64,000 nucleotides of DNA from Pseudomonas sp. St316 (GTDB taxonomy: Bacteria; Pseudomonadota; Gammaproteobacteria; Pseudomonadales; Pseudomonadaceae), in contig NZ_AP021901.1 of assembly GCF_018325905.1 (NCBI RefSeq), positions 2,914,001-2,978,000 on the forward strand. The letters run 5' to 3'. Positions 34,719-44,932 of this stretch are shown piece by piece. The notes under the pieces are model-generated. The model worked only from the letters and a program-made list of their open reading frames with translations. It had not been told where the DNA came from and did not search any database. The translations under genes and the position numbers were made by a program. Positions within the stretch are counted from its first letter, which is position 1, and each line of letters begins with the position of its first letter.

Positions 34719-35441
34719 CTATTTCACCGACTTGAGAAACGCCGCCGTCTCCGGCTGCACCGGATTGCCAATCACCTGGTCCGGCGACCCGATCTCATGG
34801 ACCCGGCCATTGCAAAAGAACGCCACGCGGTCGGACACGTCTCGGGCGAAGCGGATCTCGTGGGTCACCAGCACCATGGTCATGCCGTCTTCGGCGAGCA
34901 TGCGCATGGTGTCCAGTACTTCGCCCACCAGTTGCGGGTCGAGGGCCGAGGTGGCTTCGTCGAACAGCATGTAGTCCGGCGACATCGCCAGGGCCCGGGC
35001 AATGGCCATGCGTTGCTGCTGGCCGCCGGAAAGCTTGCCGGGAAAGGCCTTGAGCTTGTCCCCCAGGCCCACGTGCTCAAGTTGCTTCACCGCCAGGGCT
35101 TCGGCGTCCTGCCGGCTCTTGCCCAGCACCTTGCGCGGCGCCAGCATCACGTTTTCCAACACGGTCAGGTGGGGGAAGGCGTTCCATTGCTGGAACACGA
35201 TGCCGATCTTCTGCCGCAAGCGATTGAGGTCGGTGGCGCGGTCATGGACCTCGATGCCGTCCACGCGGATGCTGCCTTTCTGGATCGGTTCCAGGCCGTT
35301 GATGCACATCAGCAAGGTCGACTTGCCAGAGCCGGATCCGCCGATGATCGACACGACTTCGCCCTTGTTCACCGTCAGGCTTACACCCTTGACCACTTCC
35401 AGGGCAGCGAAGGATTTGTGCACGTTTTCGATCTCAATCAT
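34719..35441 (-). CDS. Polar amino acid ABC transporter, ATP-binding protein
   Basis: A 240-aa GlnQ-type ATPase: Walker A GGSGSGKST, Q loop FQQWNAFPHLTV, signature LSGGQQQR, Walker B YMLFDEATSALD and the H loop LVTHE. Start chosen at 35441, which overlaps the preceding permease stop by eight bases; a longer frame from 35474 runs into the permease. It is the last member of a substrate-binding protein / AcnX / permease / permease / ATPase operon, so its cargo is most likely hydroxyproline or a related imino acid. Confidence 0.95.
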   Translation of the reverse strand: MIEIENVHKSFAALEVVKGVSLTVNKGEVVSIIGGSGSGKSTLLMCINGLEPIQKGSIRVDGIEVHDRATDLNRLRQKIGIVFQQWNAFPHLTVLENVMLAPRKVLGKSRQDAEALAVKQLEHVGLGDKLKAFPGKLSGGQQQRMAIARALAMSPDYMLFDEATSALDPQLVGEVLDTMRMLAEDGMTMVLVTHEIRFARDVSDRVAFFCNGRVHEIGSPDQVIGNPVQPETAAFLKSVK

Positions 35442-36084
35442 TTTCCTGCCACCTTCTTTCCAGGCGTGCGCCAAGGCGGGCGACCACCAGGCTCATGACG
35501 TAGTAAATGAGGCCCGCGATGCACAGCACCAACAGGGGTTCTTGGATGCGCGTGACGATGGTTTGCGAAGCCCGGAGCAATTCGACGATGCCGATCCACA
35601 TCACCAGCGCGGTGTCTTTCATCACGCCCAGTACCAGGTTCAGCCAGCCGGGAAAGGCCACCCGCGTGGCAATCGGCAGGACGATGAACCGCAGGTCTTG
35701 CACATAGCTCAGGCCCAGTGACCGACTGGCCCGACGGGTGCTCAACGGCACCGCCAGCACGCCACCGCGGACGATCTCGGTGAAGTAAGCGGCGGCGTAG
35801 ACTCCGAGGACGATGCAGCCGACGGCGAAGGCGCTGAGGTTCAGGCCGGCGATGCTCTTGAGCGAGTTGAACAGCACGAACTGGATCAGCAGCGGCACGC
35901 TGCGGAACACGTCCAGTAACCAGGCCAGTGGCAGGCTGGCCCGCGGCAACAACGCCCGCAACAGGCCGAACAGCAACCCGGCCAGGGTGCCCAGCAGGAT
36001 CGACCATACGGTCAGTTGCAGCGTGACCCAGGCCCCTTCGAGCAAATACAGCAGGTCGTTAACGCTGAGGCTTGTAGAAAACAT
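35434..36084 (-). CDS. Amino acid ABC transporter permease (HisM/GlnP type)
   Basis: This 216-aa inner-membrane permease has about five helices and the EAA-like coupling loop (ASRSLGLSYVQDLRFIVLP). The N-terminal GAWVTLQLTVWSILLG pattern is typical of polar amino acid permeases. It pairs with the second permease immediately upstream and overlaps the ATPase gene by eight bases. Confidence 0.94.
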   Translation of the reverse strand: MFSTSLSVNDLLYLLEGAWVTLQLTVWSILLGTLAGLLFGLLRALLPRASLPLAWLLDVFRSVPLLIQFVLFNSLKSIAGLNLSAFAVGCIVLGVYAAAYFTEIVRGGVLAVPLSTRRASRSLGLSYVQDLRFIVLPIATRVAFPGWLNLVLGVMKDTALVMWIGIVELLRASQTIVTRIQEPLLVLCIAGLIYYVMSLVVARLGARLERRWQEND

Positions 36085-36096
36085 GTCCCACCCTCC

Positions 36097-36762
36097 TCAA
36101 TAACGGAACAAGCGCCAGGACAACAGTCGGGCCAGCCCGACGATCAGCTTGGCGATCAGGTAATACAGCACCGCCGCGAGGGCGAAGTACTCGAAGGTGC
36201 GGAAGGTCTTGACGTTGTATTCCTGGGTGACACCGGTGAGGTCGTTGTTCAGGCCAACCACCACCCCAAGGGACGTCATCAGCACCGCCCAGACCATCTG
36301 GTTGGTCAACGGGTAGAACACGATGCGCAACAGTTGCGGGACGATGATCATCCGGTAAGCCTGGAAGGCGCTCATCCCCAAGGAACGGGCGGCGCGCATT
36401 TGCGTACCCGGCACGGCCTTGAGGCCGCCGCGAAAGTTTTCCGCCAGGTAGCCGGCGTTGTTGAAGGTGATCCCGGCCAGCAAGGCCAGCCAGGAACTGA
36501 CGTGCAGCCCGAGGGAGCCGAGGCCGAAGTAGAGGATGTAGATCTGGAACAGCGAGGGCGTGTTGCGGGCGATGGACACCCAGCCATTGCCCACGCCTCG
36601 CAGCAAGCGATTCGGGGCCTGGCGCATGACCGTCAGCACCAGGGCGATCAGCACACCGAAAATCATCGACAGTGCGGCCGTCTCGAACGTCACCCAGGCC
36701 CCGGCCAGCATGTCGGGCAGGGCGCGCAAGGCCGGGCGCCATTGGAAGCTGTAGTCAAACAT
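36097..36762 (-). CDS. Amino acid ABC transporter permease (HisQ/GlnP type)
   Basis: A 221-aa permease with the same plan as its neighbour: GAWVTFETAALSMIFGV near the N-terminus, ARNTPSLFQIYILYFG, and the coupling loop AARSLGMSAFQAYRMIIVP. The ATG at 36762 overlaps the AcnX stop by eight bases (ATGTTTGA), which decides the start over the longer frame. The two permeases probably form a heterodimer. Confidence 0.94.
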   Translation of the reverse strand: MFDYSFQWRPALRALPDMLAGAWVTFETAALSMIFGVLIALVLTVMRQAPNRLLRGVGNGWVSIARNTPSLFQIYILYFGLGSLGLHVSSWLALLAGITFNNAGYLAENFRGGLKAVPGTQMRAARSLGMSAFQAYRMIIVPQLLRIVFYPLTNQMVWAVLMTSLGVVVGLNNDLTGVTQEYNVKTFRTFEYFALAAVLYYLIAKLIVGLARLLSWRLFRY

Positions 36763-38533
36763 GGGTCGGGCTCCCCGTGCGGGTGGTGGGTAGCAGCCAC
36801 GCCGGCGGCTGGCCGGCGGTAGCGGCGGTGCACGCGGCCTCGACGCATTCGGCAAGGGCGGCAAAATGCACGCCGCGACCGACCAGGCCGGGTGCGTAGT
36901 GAGCGTATTTGCCCGAGTTGGTCATCAGGGTGGTGGCGTGGGGTGGGATCACCGGTTCGCCCAACATGCACCAGCAGGTGTCGGTTACCAGCACCGCGCC
37001 GAAGGTCTCGATGGCGGCCAGATACCCGGCTTTGCGCGCCTGTTCCAACACCGTCCGACCGCAGGTGATCGCCAGCACCACATACGGGTGTTTGACCCGG
37101 CCGGCGCACAAGGACGCAAGGGTGGCGAATTCGCTGAGGGAGAAGTGCGGATTGCCCAGGGACACCACGTCCACCCAGTTGTCCCGGGCGCTGTTGAGCT
37201 CGCGCCAACTGGCAAGCAGGCCGACGGCGTCGACGCTTTCCTGCGCCAAGGTGGTGTCGTTCTCGAGCACATCGGCAGGGTCGAGGGCTTCGGGCGTTAT
37301 CCCGGCGATGTGGAACAACGGCGCGGCGCTGGTGGTAGCGAACGCGGCGCCGAAGGCCTTGAGGTCGTCCAGGCTCGGGGCGGCATGTTCCAGGCCGCGT
37401 ATCAGCGGGATGCGCCGGCCGGCCAGGTTGCCGATGTGGTAGCCCAGCAGCGGATAGAAACTGTCATCGACCTGACCCAGCGCCGGCACGTCGACGATCA
37501 ACTGGGCCTTACGCTGGGCGTCGAGATGGCAGCCAGTCAACGGCGCCCGCCCGCAGAGGGCAATGCAGATGTCGAGAAAGTCCGGGTACTTCTGCGTACG
37601 CGCGCCCAGCACGCTGTTGGCGTAGACCACGGCGTTGGATTCGGCCCAGACGATTTGTTCGCCGGCCTTGGGCGCGGTGTCCAGCAGGTAGGGCGCGCAA
37701 GTGAAACTCAGTTGCGCGCCCATCGCCATGTAGGCATCGCCCAAGGCGCTGGCCGGTTCGCCCAGGGTCGGATCGACACCCAGCTCACGCCAGCGACGCT
37801 GGTCCACGGAGATGGAATTGAGGGTGGTGGGCACGCGGACTTTCGCGCCCCATTGCACCAGTTGTTCGGCAAAGCGCAGGCTGGCCGGGCCGGTGTAGAT
37901 GCAGCCGTCGATGTGGGCCTGGGTCACGTCCAGCAGTTGCGTGGCGCCCTGGATCTGGGCCATGCGCAGCACGATTTGCATCGCCACTTGGGCGGCCTTG
38001 CCGTGGGTGCCGTCCAGTAACGCCCGGTCCTGTTCGCTCAGCTCCAGGGTTGAGGACGTGGGCGGCTGCGGCGTTGGGTCAGAACTTTGCCAACCGTCAT
38101 TTGGGGGCCGGCCAGACAGTGTCAGGAGGTCGCCTTCCAGGCGCACGAAACCGTGGCCGCGCAGCCTGTTGAAGGCCTCGTGCCCCATGCACACCACCGG
38201 CAGCGAGCGTTGGAAAATCACCTGCGCCACCAGCACGCCCAGGGTCAGGATTTCATCGGCTTCGGCGAGCACCAGGGCTGCCGGTGCATGGCCGTTGCTG
38301 ATCAGTTCCATCAAGACGCTGCTGCCGGTGCAGGAGCCGCGTCCGCTGGGGATCGCCAGCACACGCCCGGCCAGGCGCTGGCCACTCAAGGGATGGTGCC
38401 GGTCGATGACCTCGCCGCTGGCTGGATCGACCCCGCCCCAGAAACTCAGCCCCACCTCGGCGAACAGCAGGGCGCCCTGGGCGGCACCCTCCACCAGGCT
38501 GCGGCCTTTCAGACGGACAGGCGTGCTTGGCAT
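36755..38533 (-). CDS. lhpI: Aconitase X, probable cis-3-hydroxy-L-proline dehydratase
   Basis: A 592-aa single-chain aconitase-X protein. The small swivel domain comes first (about residues 1-145, with IPSGRGSCTGSSVLMEL), followed by the catalytic domain (about 170-590, with CIYTGPASLRFAEQL and the cysteines of TCAPYL, ITCG and TDTCWCM). AcnX of hydroxyproline gene clusters dehydrates cis-3-hydroxy-L-proline to delta1-pyrroline-2-carboxylate. It lies inside an amino acid ABC transporter operon, between the binding protein and the permeases, supporting import and breakdown of the same compound. The reductase that would turn the product into proline (LhpD type) is not in the window. The insertion of an enzyme gene between transporter genes is notable. 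Confidence 0.88.
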   Translation of the reverse strand: MPSTPVRLKGRSLVEGAAQGALLFAEVGLSFWGGVDPASGEVIDRHHPLSGQRLAGRVLAIPSGRGSCTGSSVLMELISNGHAPAALVLAEADEILTLGVLVAQVIFQRSLPVVCMGHEAFNRLRGHGFVRLEGDLLTLSGRPPNDGWQSSDPTPQPPTSSTLELSEQDRALLDGTHGKAAQVAMQIVLRMAQIQGATQLLDVTQAHIDGCIYTGPASLRFAEQLVQWGAKVRVPTTLNSISVDQRRWRELGVDPTLGEPASALGDAYMAMGAQLSFTCAPYLLDTAPKAGEQIVWAESNAVVYANSVLGARTQKYPDFLDICIALCGRAPLTGCHLDAQRKAQLIVDVPALGQVDDSFYPLLGYHIGNLAGRRIPLIRGLEHAAPSLDDLKAFGAAFATTSAAPLFHIAGITPEALDPADVLENDTTLAQESVDAVGLLASWRELNSARDNWVDVVSLGNPHFSLSEFATLASLCAGRVKHPYVVLAITCGRTVLEQARKAGYLAAIETFGAVLVTDTCWCMLGEPVIPPHATTLMTNSGKYAHYAPGLVGRGVHFAALAECVEAACTAATAGQPPAWLLPTTRTGSPTHV

Positions 38534-38543
38534 GCGCCGATCC

Positions 38544-39362
38544 TCAGTAATAGACCTGGGGAACGGTCAGGTTGGCCGGCGGGATGTCGGTGCCCACCCA
38601 TTTGACGAACAGTTCCTTGTAGCGACCCGTGCGCACCTGCTGGTTGACGAACAGGTTGAGGTAGTTGAGCAGGCCGTATTCGCTGCGCTTGGCGCCGAGG
38701 GACACGTAGTCGATGACGTAGGGCGCGTCACCGGCGATCTTCAGGCCCTTGTACTTGCCCGACTTGAGGGTCGCGGCGGCCACGGTGTTGGTCACCACGG
38801 TGGCATCGATGTGCCCCTGGGCGACGGCCAGCAAGGTGTCGTTCTGCGATTGGTAGGCGCGGAAGCTGCCGCTGCCCCAGCTCTTCTGGTCCTTCTCCAG
38901 GGCGATGGCCTCATAGGTGCTGCTGGTGTTGCCCAGGGCTTTGCCCTTGAGGTCGGCGTAGCTGTTGATGCCGGTGTTGTCGCGGGTCAGCACGACCATC
39001 TGGAAGGCGAAGTAGGGCACGGTCAAGCCCACGGTCTTGGCCCGTTCCAAGGTGTCGGATGTGGAGGCGACGATGACATCGGCGCGGCCGGACAGCAGCG
39101 CGGGGATTCGGTCGGAGAATGGGGTTTCCACCACTTCGGCATCTACACCGAGGACCTTCGCCAGATCGTTGCAATAGTCCACGTCGAATCCCGCCGGTTT
39201 GTTGCTTTCGTCGCGAAAGCCCATGGGCGGGAAGTCCAGGGTCACGGCGCAACGCAGCTTGCCGGAGCCGATGATGTCATCGAGCTTGTCAGCGTGGGCG
39301 GGGGCGATGAAAAGCGGGGTGAGAACAACGCTGAGGGCTACGGCCAATGCAGGGTTTTTCAT
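38544..39362 (-). CDS. Periplasmic amino acid-binding protein of the hydroxyproline-island ABC transporter
   Basis: A 272-aa SBP family 3 protein. Signal peptide ends APAHA (about residue 24). Recognisable motifs are LRCAVTLDFPPMGF, GFDVDYCNDLAKVLG (solute-binding family signature), SGRADVIVAS and ADLKGKALGNTSST. It is the first gene of the operon and has an operator-like GTATACGA palindrome about 50 bp upstream. Ligand specificity cannot be read from sequence; the enzyme context points to hydroxyproline isomers. Confidence 0.94.
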   Translation of the reverse strand: MKNPALAVALSVVLTPLFIAPAHADKLDDIIGSGKLRCAVTLDFPPMGFRDESNKPAGFDVDYCNDLAKVLGVDAEVVETPFSDRIPALLSGRADVIVASTSDTLERAKTVGLTVPYFAFQMVVLTRDNTGINSYADLKGKALGNTSSTYEAIALEKDQKSWGSGSFRAYQSQNDTLLAVAQGHIDATVVTNTVAAATLKSGKYKGLKIAGDAPYVIDYVSLGAKRSEYGLLNYLNLFVNQQVRTGRYKELFVKWVGTDIPPANLTVPQVYY

Positions 39363-39406
39363 AAGTGCCTCGCTGTCGAATAAGTGCGGTGAGATATCGT
39401 ATTGAG

Positions 39407-39424
39407 GATTTCGTATACGATATT
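39407..39424. promoter_or_regulatory. Putative GntR/FCD operator upstream of the transporter operon
   Basis: The perfect 10-bp palindrome TCGTATACGA (39411-39420) sits within ATTTCGTATACGATATTA, about 50 bp before the binding-protein start. GTATACGA recurs before the GntR regulator gene at 46679-46686, the style of site used by FCD-type GntR proteins. A partial copy, ATATCGTAT, lies at 39394-39402. Confidence 0.6.
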
Positions 39425-39596
39425 AGATAAGCAATCAGCGTGCCTGTTTCTGGCAGAGCGGCAGTAATGCCACCGCAGGGCTGGTCTAGAGGCTTTCATG
39501 CCGGGCGGTAACAAGCAGGGCAAGGAGGCGGTGCTGGGGTGGGGTGTTACAGATGGGAGCAACCACGGGGCCCGACGCCCCATCAGGGAACAGGAA

Positions 39597-40346
39597 TCAG
39601 CGTTGATTCTCGCGATACTGGCTGGGCGACAGGCTGGTCAGGGCCCGAAACTGGCGGCTGAAGGCGCTGTGGTCGGTGTAACCGCAGCGCAGGGCAATCT
39701 CGGTGATCGGCAGGTCTTTGTCGAGTAACAGCCGCGAGGCTTCTTCCAGTCGTGCCTTGTGAATCATCTGACGCGGCGTGAGTTGGAAGATACGTTTGCA
39801 GTGCCGCTCCAGTTGCGCCGCCGATAATTGGGCAATGGCGGTCAGCTCGGCGAGGCTGATGGGGCGGGCGAAGTGGTGCTTGATATGGGCGTCCACCGCG
39901 GCCAGTTTGTGGAACGCCGGATGGCTCGATTGCGGCAGTTGAAGGTCGCGGGAAATACCGGCCAGGCCGACGATCTGGCCGTTTGGATCGTGCAGGGCGA
40001 GCTTGCGGGTCAGGCACCATACGGGCTGGTTACCGTAATACAAATGCAGTTCGAGCTGGTCGGCCAACTCCCTCCCGCTGGCCAGCACCCGGCGGTCCTG
40101 TTCGGTGTACAGCGGGCCGAAGCGCTCGGGAAACACCTGTTCGGCGGTGCGGCCGAGCAGGTCGCCGCTGTGTTTGAAACCGCAGCGCCGGGCCAGGGTC
40201 TGGTTGACGAAGGCGTAGCGGGCTTGCTTGTCCTTGATGAAAAACACCACGTCCGCGAGGGTGTCCAGCAACGGAGCGATGGGCTGCAGGCTGCGCAGCA
40301 GGGTGTCGAGGTCGCAGGGGGCGAAGGAGGTGAGCGAGGGGTACAT
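39597..40346 (-). CDS. AraC-family regulator with N-terminal PAS domain (LhpR-like)
   Basis: A 249-aa regulator. Residues about 20-130 form a PAS fold (DTLADVVFFIKDKQARYAFVN ... VVGLAGISRDL); residues about 150-245 are an AraC double helix-turn-helix with ITEIALRCGYTDHSAFSRQFR. Hydroxyproline islands of pseudomonads are usually controlled by an AraC-type activator, which fits the position beside the transporter and AcnX operon. It is transcribed away from the REP array into the space before the binding-protein gene. A GntR regulator at the other end of the island may share control. Confidence 0.9.
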   Translation of the reverse strand: MYPSLTSFAPCDLDTLLRSLQPIAPLLDTLADVVFFIKDKQARYAFVNQTLARRCGFKHSGDLLGRTAEQVFPERFGPLYTEQDRRVLASGRELADQLELHLYYGNQPVWCLTRKLALHDPNGQIVGLAGISRDLQLPQSSHPAFHKLAAVDAHIKHHFARPISLAELTAIAQLSAAQLERHCKRIFQLTPRQMIHKARLEEASRLLLDKDLPITEIALRCGYTDHSAFSRQFRALTSLSPSQYRENQR

Positions 40347-40365
40347 GGCCGGCGTCGTCTTTTTT

Positions 40366-40650
40366 GTGGGAGCGATGGCGGAGTGTCAATCGAAAATGTG
40401 CTGCCTGTCACGCCGCCATCGCGAGCAAGCTCGCTCCCACATTGACACTCGGGTCTTCAAAAGTCTGGCGTCCACCACACATCCCCTGTGGGAGCTGAGC
40501 TTGCTCGCGATAGCGGTGGGTCTGCTTGCATTGATGTTGAATGTCGCGATGTCTTCGCGGGCAAGCCTTGCTCCCACATTAACTCGGGTCTTCACAAGTC
40601 TGGCGTCCACCACACATCCTCTGTGGGAGCTGCTTGCTCGCGATAGCGGT
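40366..40650. repeat. REP tandem array, left part (135-bp unit)
   Basis: A REP pair followed by units of the form GGGTCTGCTTGCATTGATG ... TGTGGGAGCTGAGC-TTGCTCGCGAT. The unit start at 40518 and the expected next start at 40653 (where the IS is inserted) fit the 135-bp period seen on the right side (41906, 42041, 42176). No gene is supported here. Confidence 0.88.
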
Positions 40651-40654
40651 TTGA

Positions 40655-41862
<1,208 letters not shown>

Positions 41863-41903
41863 AAAACACCGATTGAGGTGTCCGGAAAAAGTTGACCACT
41901 ACA

Positions 41904-42237
41904 GTGGGTCTGCTTGCATTGATGTTGAATGTCGCGATGTCTTCGCGGGCAAGCCTTGCTCCCACATTGACTCGGGTCTTCACAAGTCTGGCGTCCACCA
42001 CAAATCCCCTGTGGGAGCTGAGCTTGCTCGCGATAGCGGTGGGTCTGCTTGCATTGATGTTGAATGTCCCGATGCCTTCGCGGGCAAGCCTTGCTCCCAC
42101 ATTGACTCGGGTCTTCACAAGTCTGGCGTCCACCACACATCCCCTGTGGGAGCTGAGCTTGCTCGCGATGGCGCTGGGTCTGCTTGCATCGATGCTGGAT
42201 ATGCCGCCGCATTCGCGAGCAAGCCCGCTTCCACAGA
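41904..42237. repeat. REP tandem array, right part (135-bp unit)
   Basis: The repeat unit GGGTCTGCTTGCAT... starts at 41906, 42041 and 42176. Each unit holds a GCGGGCAAGCC-TTGCTCCCACA element and a TGTGGGAGCTGAGC-TTGCTCGCGAT element. It continues the array found left of the IS. No gene is supported between 41863 and 42252. Confidence 0.92.
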
Positions 42238-42252
42238 AGAGTTTGTGTGGGT

Positions 42253-43509
42253 TCAGGTGGGTGGGCTTTCTTCCAGGTTCAGCAAGGTTTCGATTCGCGC
42301 CGGGCTGAAGGGCGGGCGGGGTGTGGGCGGTGTCCAGCCGAACAGGTGTTCCAGGGCTGCGCCGCACACCCTGCCTTGGCAGGCGCCCATGCCGCAGCGG
42401 CTGGCCAGTTTTGCTTCGCGCCAGTTTTCGTGGCCGACCAGTTCGCCATACGGTACGTCTTCGCAGCGGCAGACCAAGGTGTCGTTGCGGGCCAAGGTCT
42501 TGAGCCGTGGATCGAGGGCGAAGGCCTTGTTCAATGTCTCGGCGAAACCCTGCCAACGGGCGCGGCGCGGCCACAGCTGCTGGGCAGCTGTGCTATCGCC
42601 GACGGCGGCATGGCCGGCGATGGCGCCTTCCACCTGCGCCAGTTCGCTGCCGCCAAAACCAGTGCATTCTCCGGCGGCGTAATGTTCGACGCGGGTGGTG
42701 GCTTGCCAGGTGTCAACCGCCAGCGCCTGGTCTTCAACCGCGCAGCCCAGGGCCTGGCCCAGCTGAATATTGGGAATGAGCCCAAAGCCACAGGCCAGCC
42801 GGTCGCAGGCCAACTCAATCGTCCTGCCTTGTTGCTGCAGGCGCACGCCCTCGAGCCGATCCCGACCGAGCGCCTCCACCACATGGGTGTCGGTGCGGTA
42901 GTGCCGGTCGAACAGACTGAGCGATTGGTAAAACTTCCCCGGCCAGCGCGGCAGTTGCGCGGCGAAACCGGCGACAGCGGTGCGACTGGCCTGCTCGGCG
43001 ATGCGCAACACCTGTGCACCGTGATGCTTCGCGGTGGCGGCGCTGGCCAGCAACAAGGGGCCGCTGCCGGCGATGACCAGCCGTTCGCCGCGCACCGGCA
43101 AGCCCCCCTTGATCAGCGCCTGCAAGCCGCCAGCCCCGGTCACGCCGGGGAGTGTCCAACCGGGAAACGGCAGCAGCCGTTCGCGGGCACCGGTGCAGAG
43201 AATCAGGCGCTCGTAGCTGATCTGCCAGCCGCGCTCGGCATCTTCCACCAGCAAGGTTTTATCCGCCGCGCAGGCGATCACGCGGGTGCCAGAATGGCAG
43301 CGTATGTTGGCATGGGTACGCAGTTGCTCGCGCAGGCGTCGGGCGGCGCTGGGCAGGTTGGCCTGGGGGCCGTCGCGCCAGATCTGCCCACCGGGCAGCG
43401 GGTTGTCGTCCAGCAGCACGATGCGCGCGCCGCTGCTGGCTGCGGCGAGGGCGGCGGCCATGCCTGCGGGGCCGGCACCGATGATCAGCAGGTCGGTGGT
43501 TTCGTTCAT
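42253..43509 (-). CDS. D-hydroxyproline dehydrogenase, FAD/NAD(P)-binding alpha-type subunit (HcnB-like)
   Basis: This 418-aa flavoprotein has an FAD-binding dinucleotide fold at the N-terminus (LLIIGAGPAGMAAALAA) and a second nucleotide fold at about residue 140 (LVIAGSGPLLLASAATA). A C-terminal [2Fe-2S] cluster region has cysteines in VCRCEDV and RCGMGACQGRVCG. This is the plan of the HcnB/OoxA subunit of multi-subunit amino acid dehydrogenases. It overlaps the small ferredoxin-like subunit gene by four bases. With that and the 371-aa oxidoreductase it should form the membrane-linked complex that oxidises D-hydroxyproline to Pyr4H2C. Subunit naming is inferred from order and family. Start chosen at 43509 by the ATGA overlap. 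Confidence 0.9.
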   Translation of the reverse strand: MNETTDLLIIGAGPAGMAAALAAASSGARIVLLDDNPLPGGQIWRDGPQANLPSAARRLREQLRTHANIRCHSGTRVIACAADKTLLVEDAERGWQISYERLILCTGARERLLPFPGWTLPGVTGAGGLQALIKGGLPVRGERLVIAGSGPLLLASAATAKHHGAQVLRIAEQASRTAVAGFAAQLPRWPGKFYQSLSLFDRHYRTDTHVVEALGRDRLEGVRLQQQGRTIELACDRLACGFGLIPNIQLGQALGCAVEDQALAVDTWQATTRVEHYAAGECTGFGGSELAQVEGAIAGHAAVGDSTAAQQLWPRRARWQGFAETLNKAFALDPRLKTLARNDTLVCRCEDVPYGELVGHENWREAKLASRCGMGACQGRVCGAALEHLFGWTPPTPRPPFSPARIETLLNLEESPPT

Positions 43510-43742
43510 GGTCGGGTCTGCACCTGCATGCCGTCGAGGCAGAGGGTTTGGCAGGCCAGGCGTCGATGGCCGTCGATCAGCACGCGGCATTCCTGGCAGA
43601 TGCCCATGCCGCACAGGGGAGCACGTCGCTGGCCGCTGACCGAGGTACGGCTGCAACCGTCCGCGCCTAGCGCCAATGCTGCCGCGACGCTGGTGCCGTT
43701 GGCGACTGACAGCGGGCGGCCGTCGAGGAATAGATCAGGCAT
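43506..43742 (-). CDS. D-hydroxyproline dehydrogenase, small (2Fe-2S) subunit (HcnA-like)
   Basis: This 78-aa ferredoxin-like subunit has the [2Fe-2S] cysteines in APLCGMGICQECRVL and RLACQTLCL. It matches the small subunit of HcnABC/OoxABX-type dehydrogenases and relays electrons between the flavin subunits. It overlaps the next gene by four bases. A 74-bp gap with a GTGGCGAGGGA half-REP separates it from the preceding subunit gene. Confidence 0.92.
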   Translation of the reverse strand: MPDLFLDGRPLSVANGTSVAAALALGADGCSRTSVSGQRRAPLCGMGICQECRVLIDGHRRLACQTLCLDGMQVQTRP

Positions 43743-43816
43743 GGGGCCAATCCTCCTTGGCTAAGCGAATGTCAGAAGCACCCCCCAAACCTGTGGCGAG
43801 GGATGTTTGTCGGGCT

Positions 43817-44932
43817 TTAGGCATGGACAGGTTCTCCCAGGAAACGCTGCGGCAGGTAAGGCTGCACGGGCAGTGGCGAGGTTTCGTCGAACAACTGTGC
43901 AACCAGCAAATCGGCCGTCGCGGGCGCTGTGGTGACGCCTAGGCCTTCATGACCCACCGCCAGCCACAGCCCCTTGCGCTGCGGATGCTCGCCTACCAGC
44001 GGCAAACCGTCGGGGCTCGCTGCGCGAAAACCGGTCCAGGCCCGGATGCCGTTCAGATGTGCCAACCCCGGCAGGTAATCGACGGCGCGCTTGAGCATCT
44101 TCGCCAGCATCCAGCCTTCCACCTGCGGGTCGACGGTGTCGAACTGCCGCGAGGCGCCGATGAACAATTGCCCGGTCGGACGCGGTTGGATATTGCACGC
44201 CACCGACGGCCCGCTGGCGTTATGGGCGCTGGTGACATAGCCCAGTTCCACCAGGGTATGGGTGACGGTGGCGGGGTAGCGGTCGGTGATCAGCAGGTGG
44301 CCTTTCTTTGGCACGATCGGCAACTCCGGGCACAATTCAGTGGCCTGGATGCCATTGGCGAGGACCACCGCTTCGGCGCTCAGCCAGCGACCGTCGTCGA
44401 GGCGCACGCGATGACCGTCGACTTCGCTGACTTGCACCCGTTGCTGGCGAATGTTGGGCGCGTCCAGCATCCAGCGAGCCGCCGCCGGCGCGTACAGAAT
44501 GCCGTCACCCTTGATCAGCAGCCCGCCTTCCAGCCCCGGGCGCAGCTCGGGCTCACGCTGATGCAGCGCGGCATGGCCGATCAATTCACAGGCTTCGCCA
44601 TGGGCCAGCAGATTCAGGTATTTGCTATGGGCCACCGCCATTTCTTCGGCATTGGCCGCCAGCCACAGGGTGCCATTGTTGCGCCAGGCGCAGGCCTCGG
44701 GCAGGGCCGGGGCCAGCTCGCGCCAGCGTTGCAGGGAATATTGACTCAGGGCCAGTTCCGCCGGGTTGTCATCCAGCACCAGCAGATGGCCCATGCCGGC
44801 CGCGGTCGCGCCGTGCCAACCAGCGTCCAGCACCAGGACTTTCAAGCCGCGTTGGGCCAATGTCCGGGCGCAGGCAGCGCCGATGATGCCGGCACCGATG
44901 ATGATCACGTCGGCGACCTGGCCCTCGCTCAC
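43817..44932 (-). CDS. D-hydroxyproline dehydrogenase, substrate-oxidising FAD subunit (DadA/glycine-oxidase-like)
   Basis: A 371-aa D-amino-acid-oxidase-fold flavoprotein: N-terminal GxGxxG ([17 protein letters not shown]), the NGIQATEL segment, and the C-terminal FAD clasp with [15 protein letters not shown] and [11 protein letters not shown]. In hydroxyproline islands this subunit oxidises cis-4-hydroxy-D-proline. It overlaps the epimerase stop by four bases, so the epimerase and dehydrogenase are made together. Confidence 0.92.
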   Translation of the reverse strand: MSEGQVADVIIIGAGIIGAACARTLAQRGLKVLVLDAGWHGATAAGMGHLLVLDDNPAELALSQYSLQRWRELAPALPEACAWRNNGTLWLAANAEEMAVAHSKYLNLLAHGEACELIGHAALHQREPELRPGLEGGLLIKGDGILYAPAAARWMLDAPNIRQQRVQVSEVDGHRVRLDDGRWLSAEAVVLANGIQATELCPELPIVPKKGHLLITDRYPATVTHTLVELGYVTSAHNASGPSVACNIQPRPTGQLFIGASRQFDTVDPQVEGWMLAKMLKRAVDYLPGLAHLNGIRAWTGFRAASPDGLPLVGEHPQRKGLWLAVGHEGLGVTTAPATADLLVAQLFDETSPLPVQPYLPQRFLGEPVHA

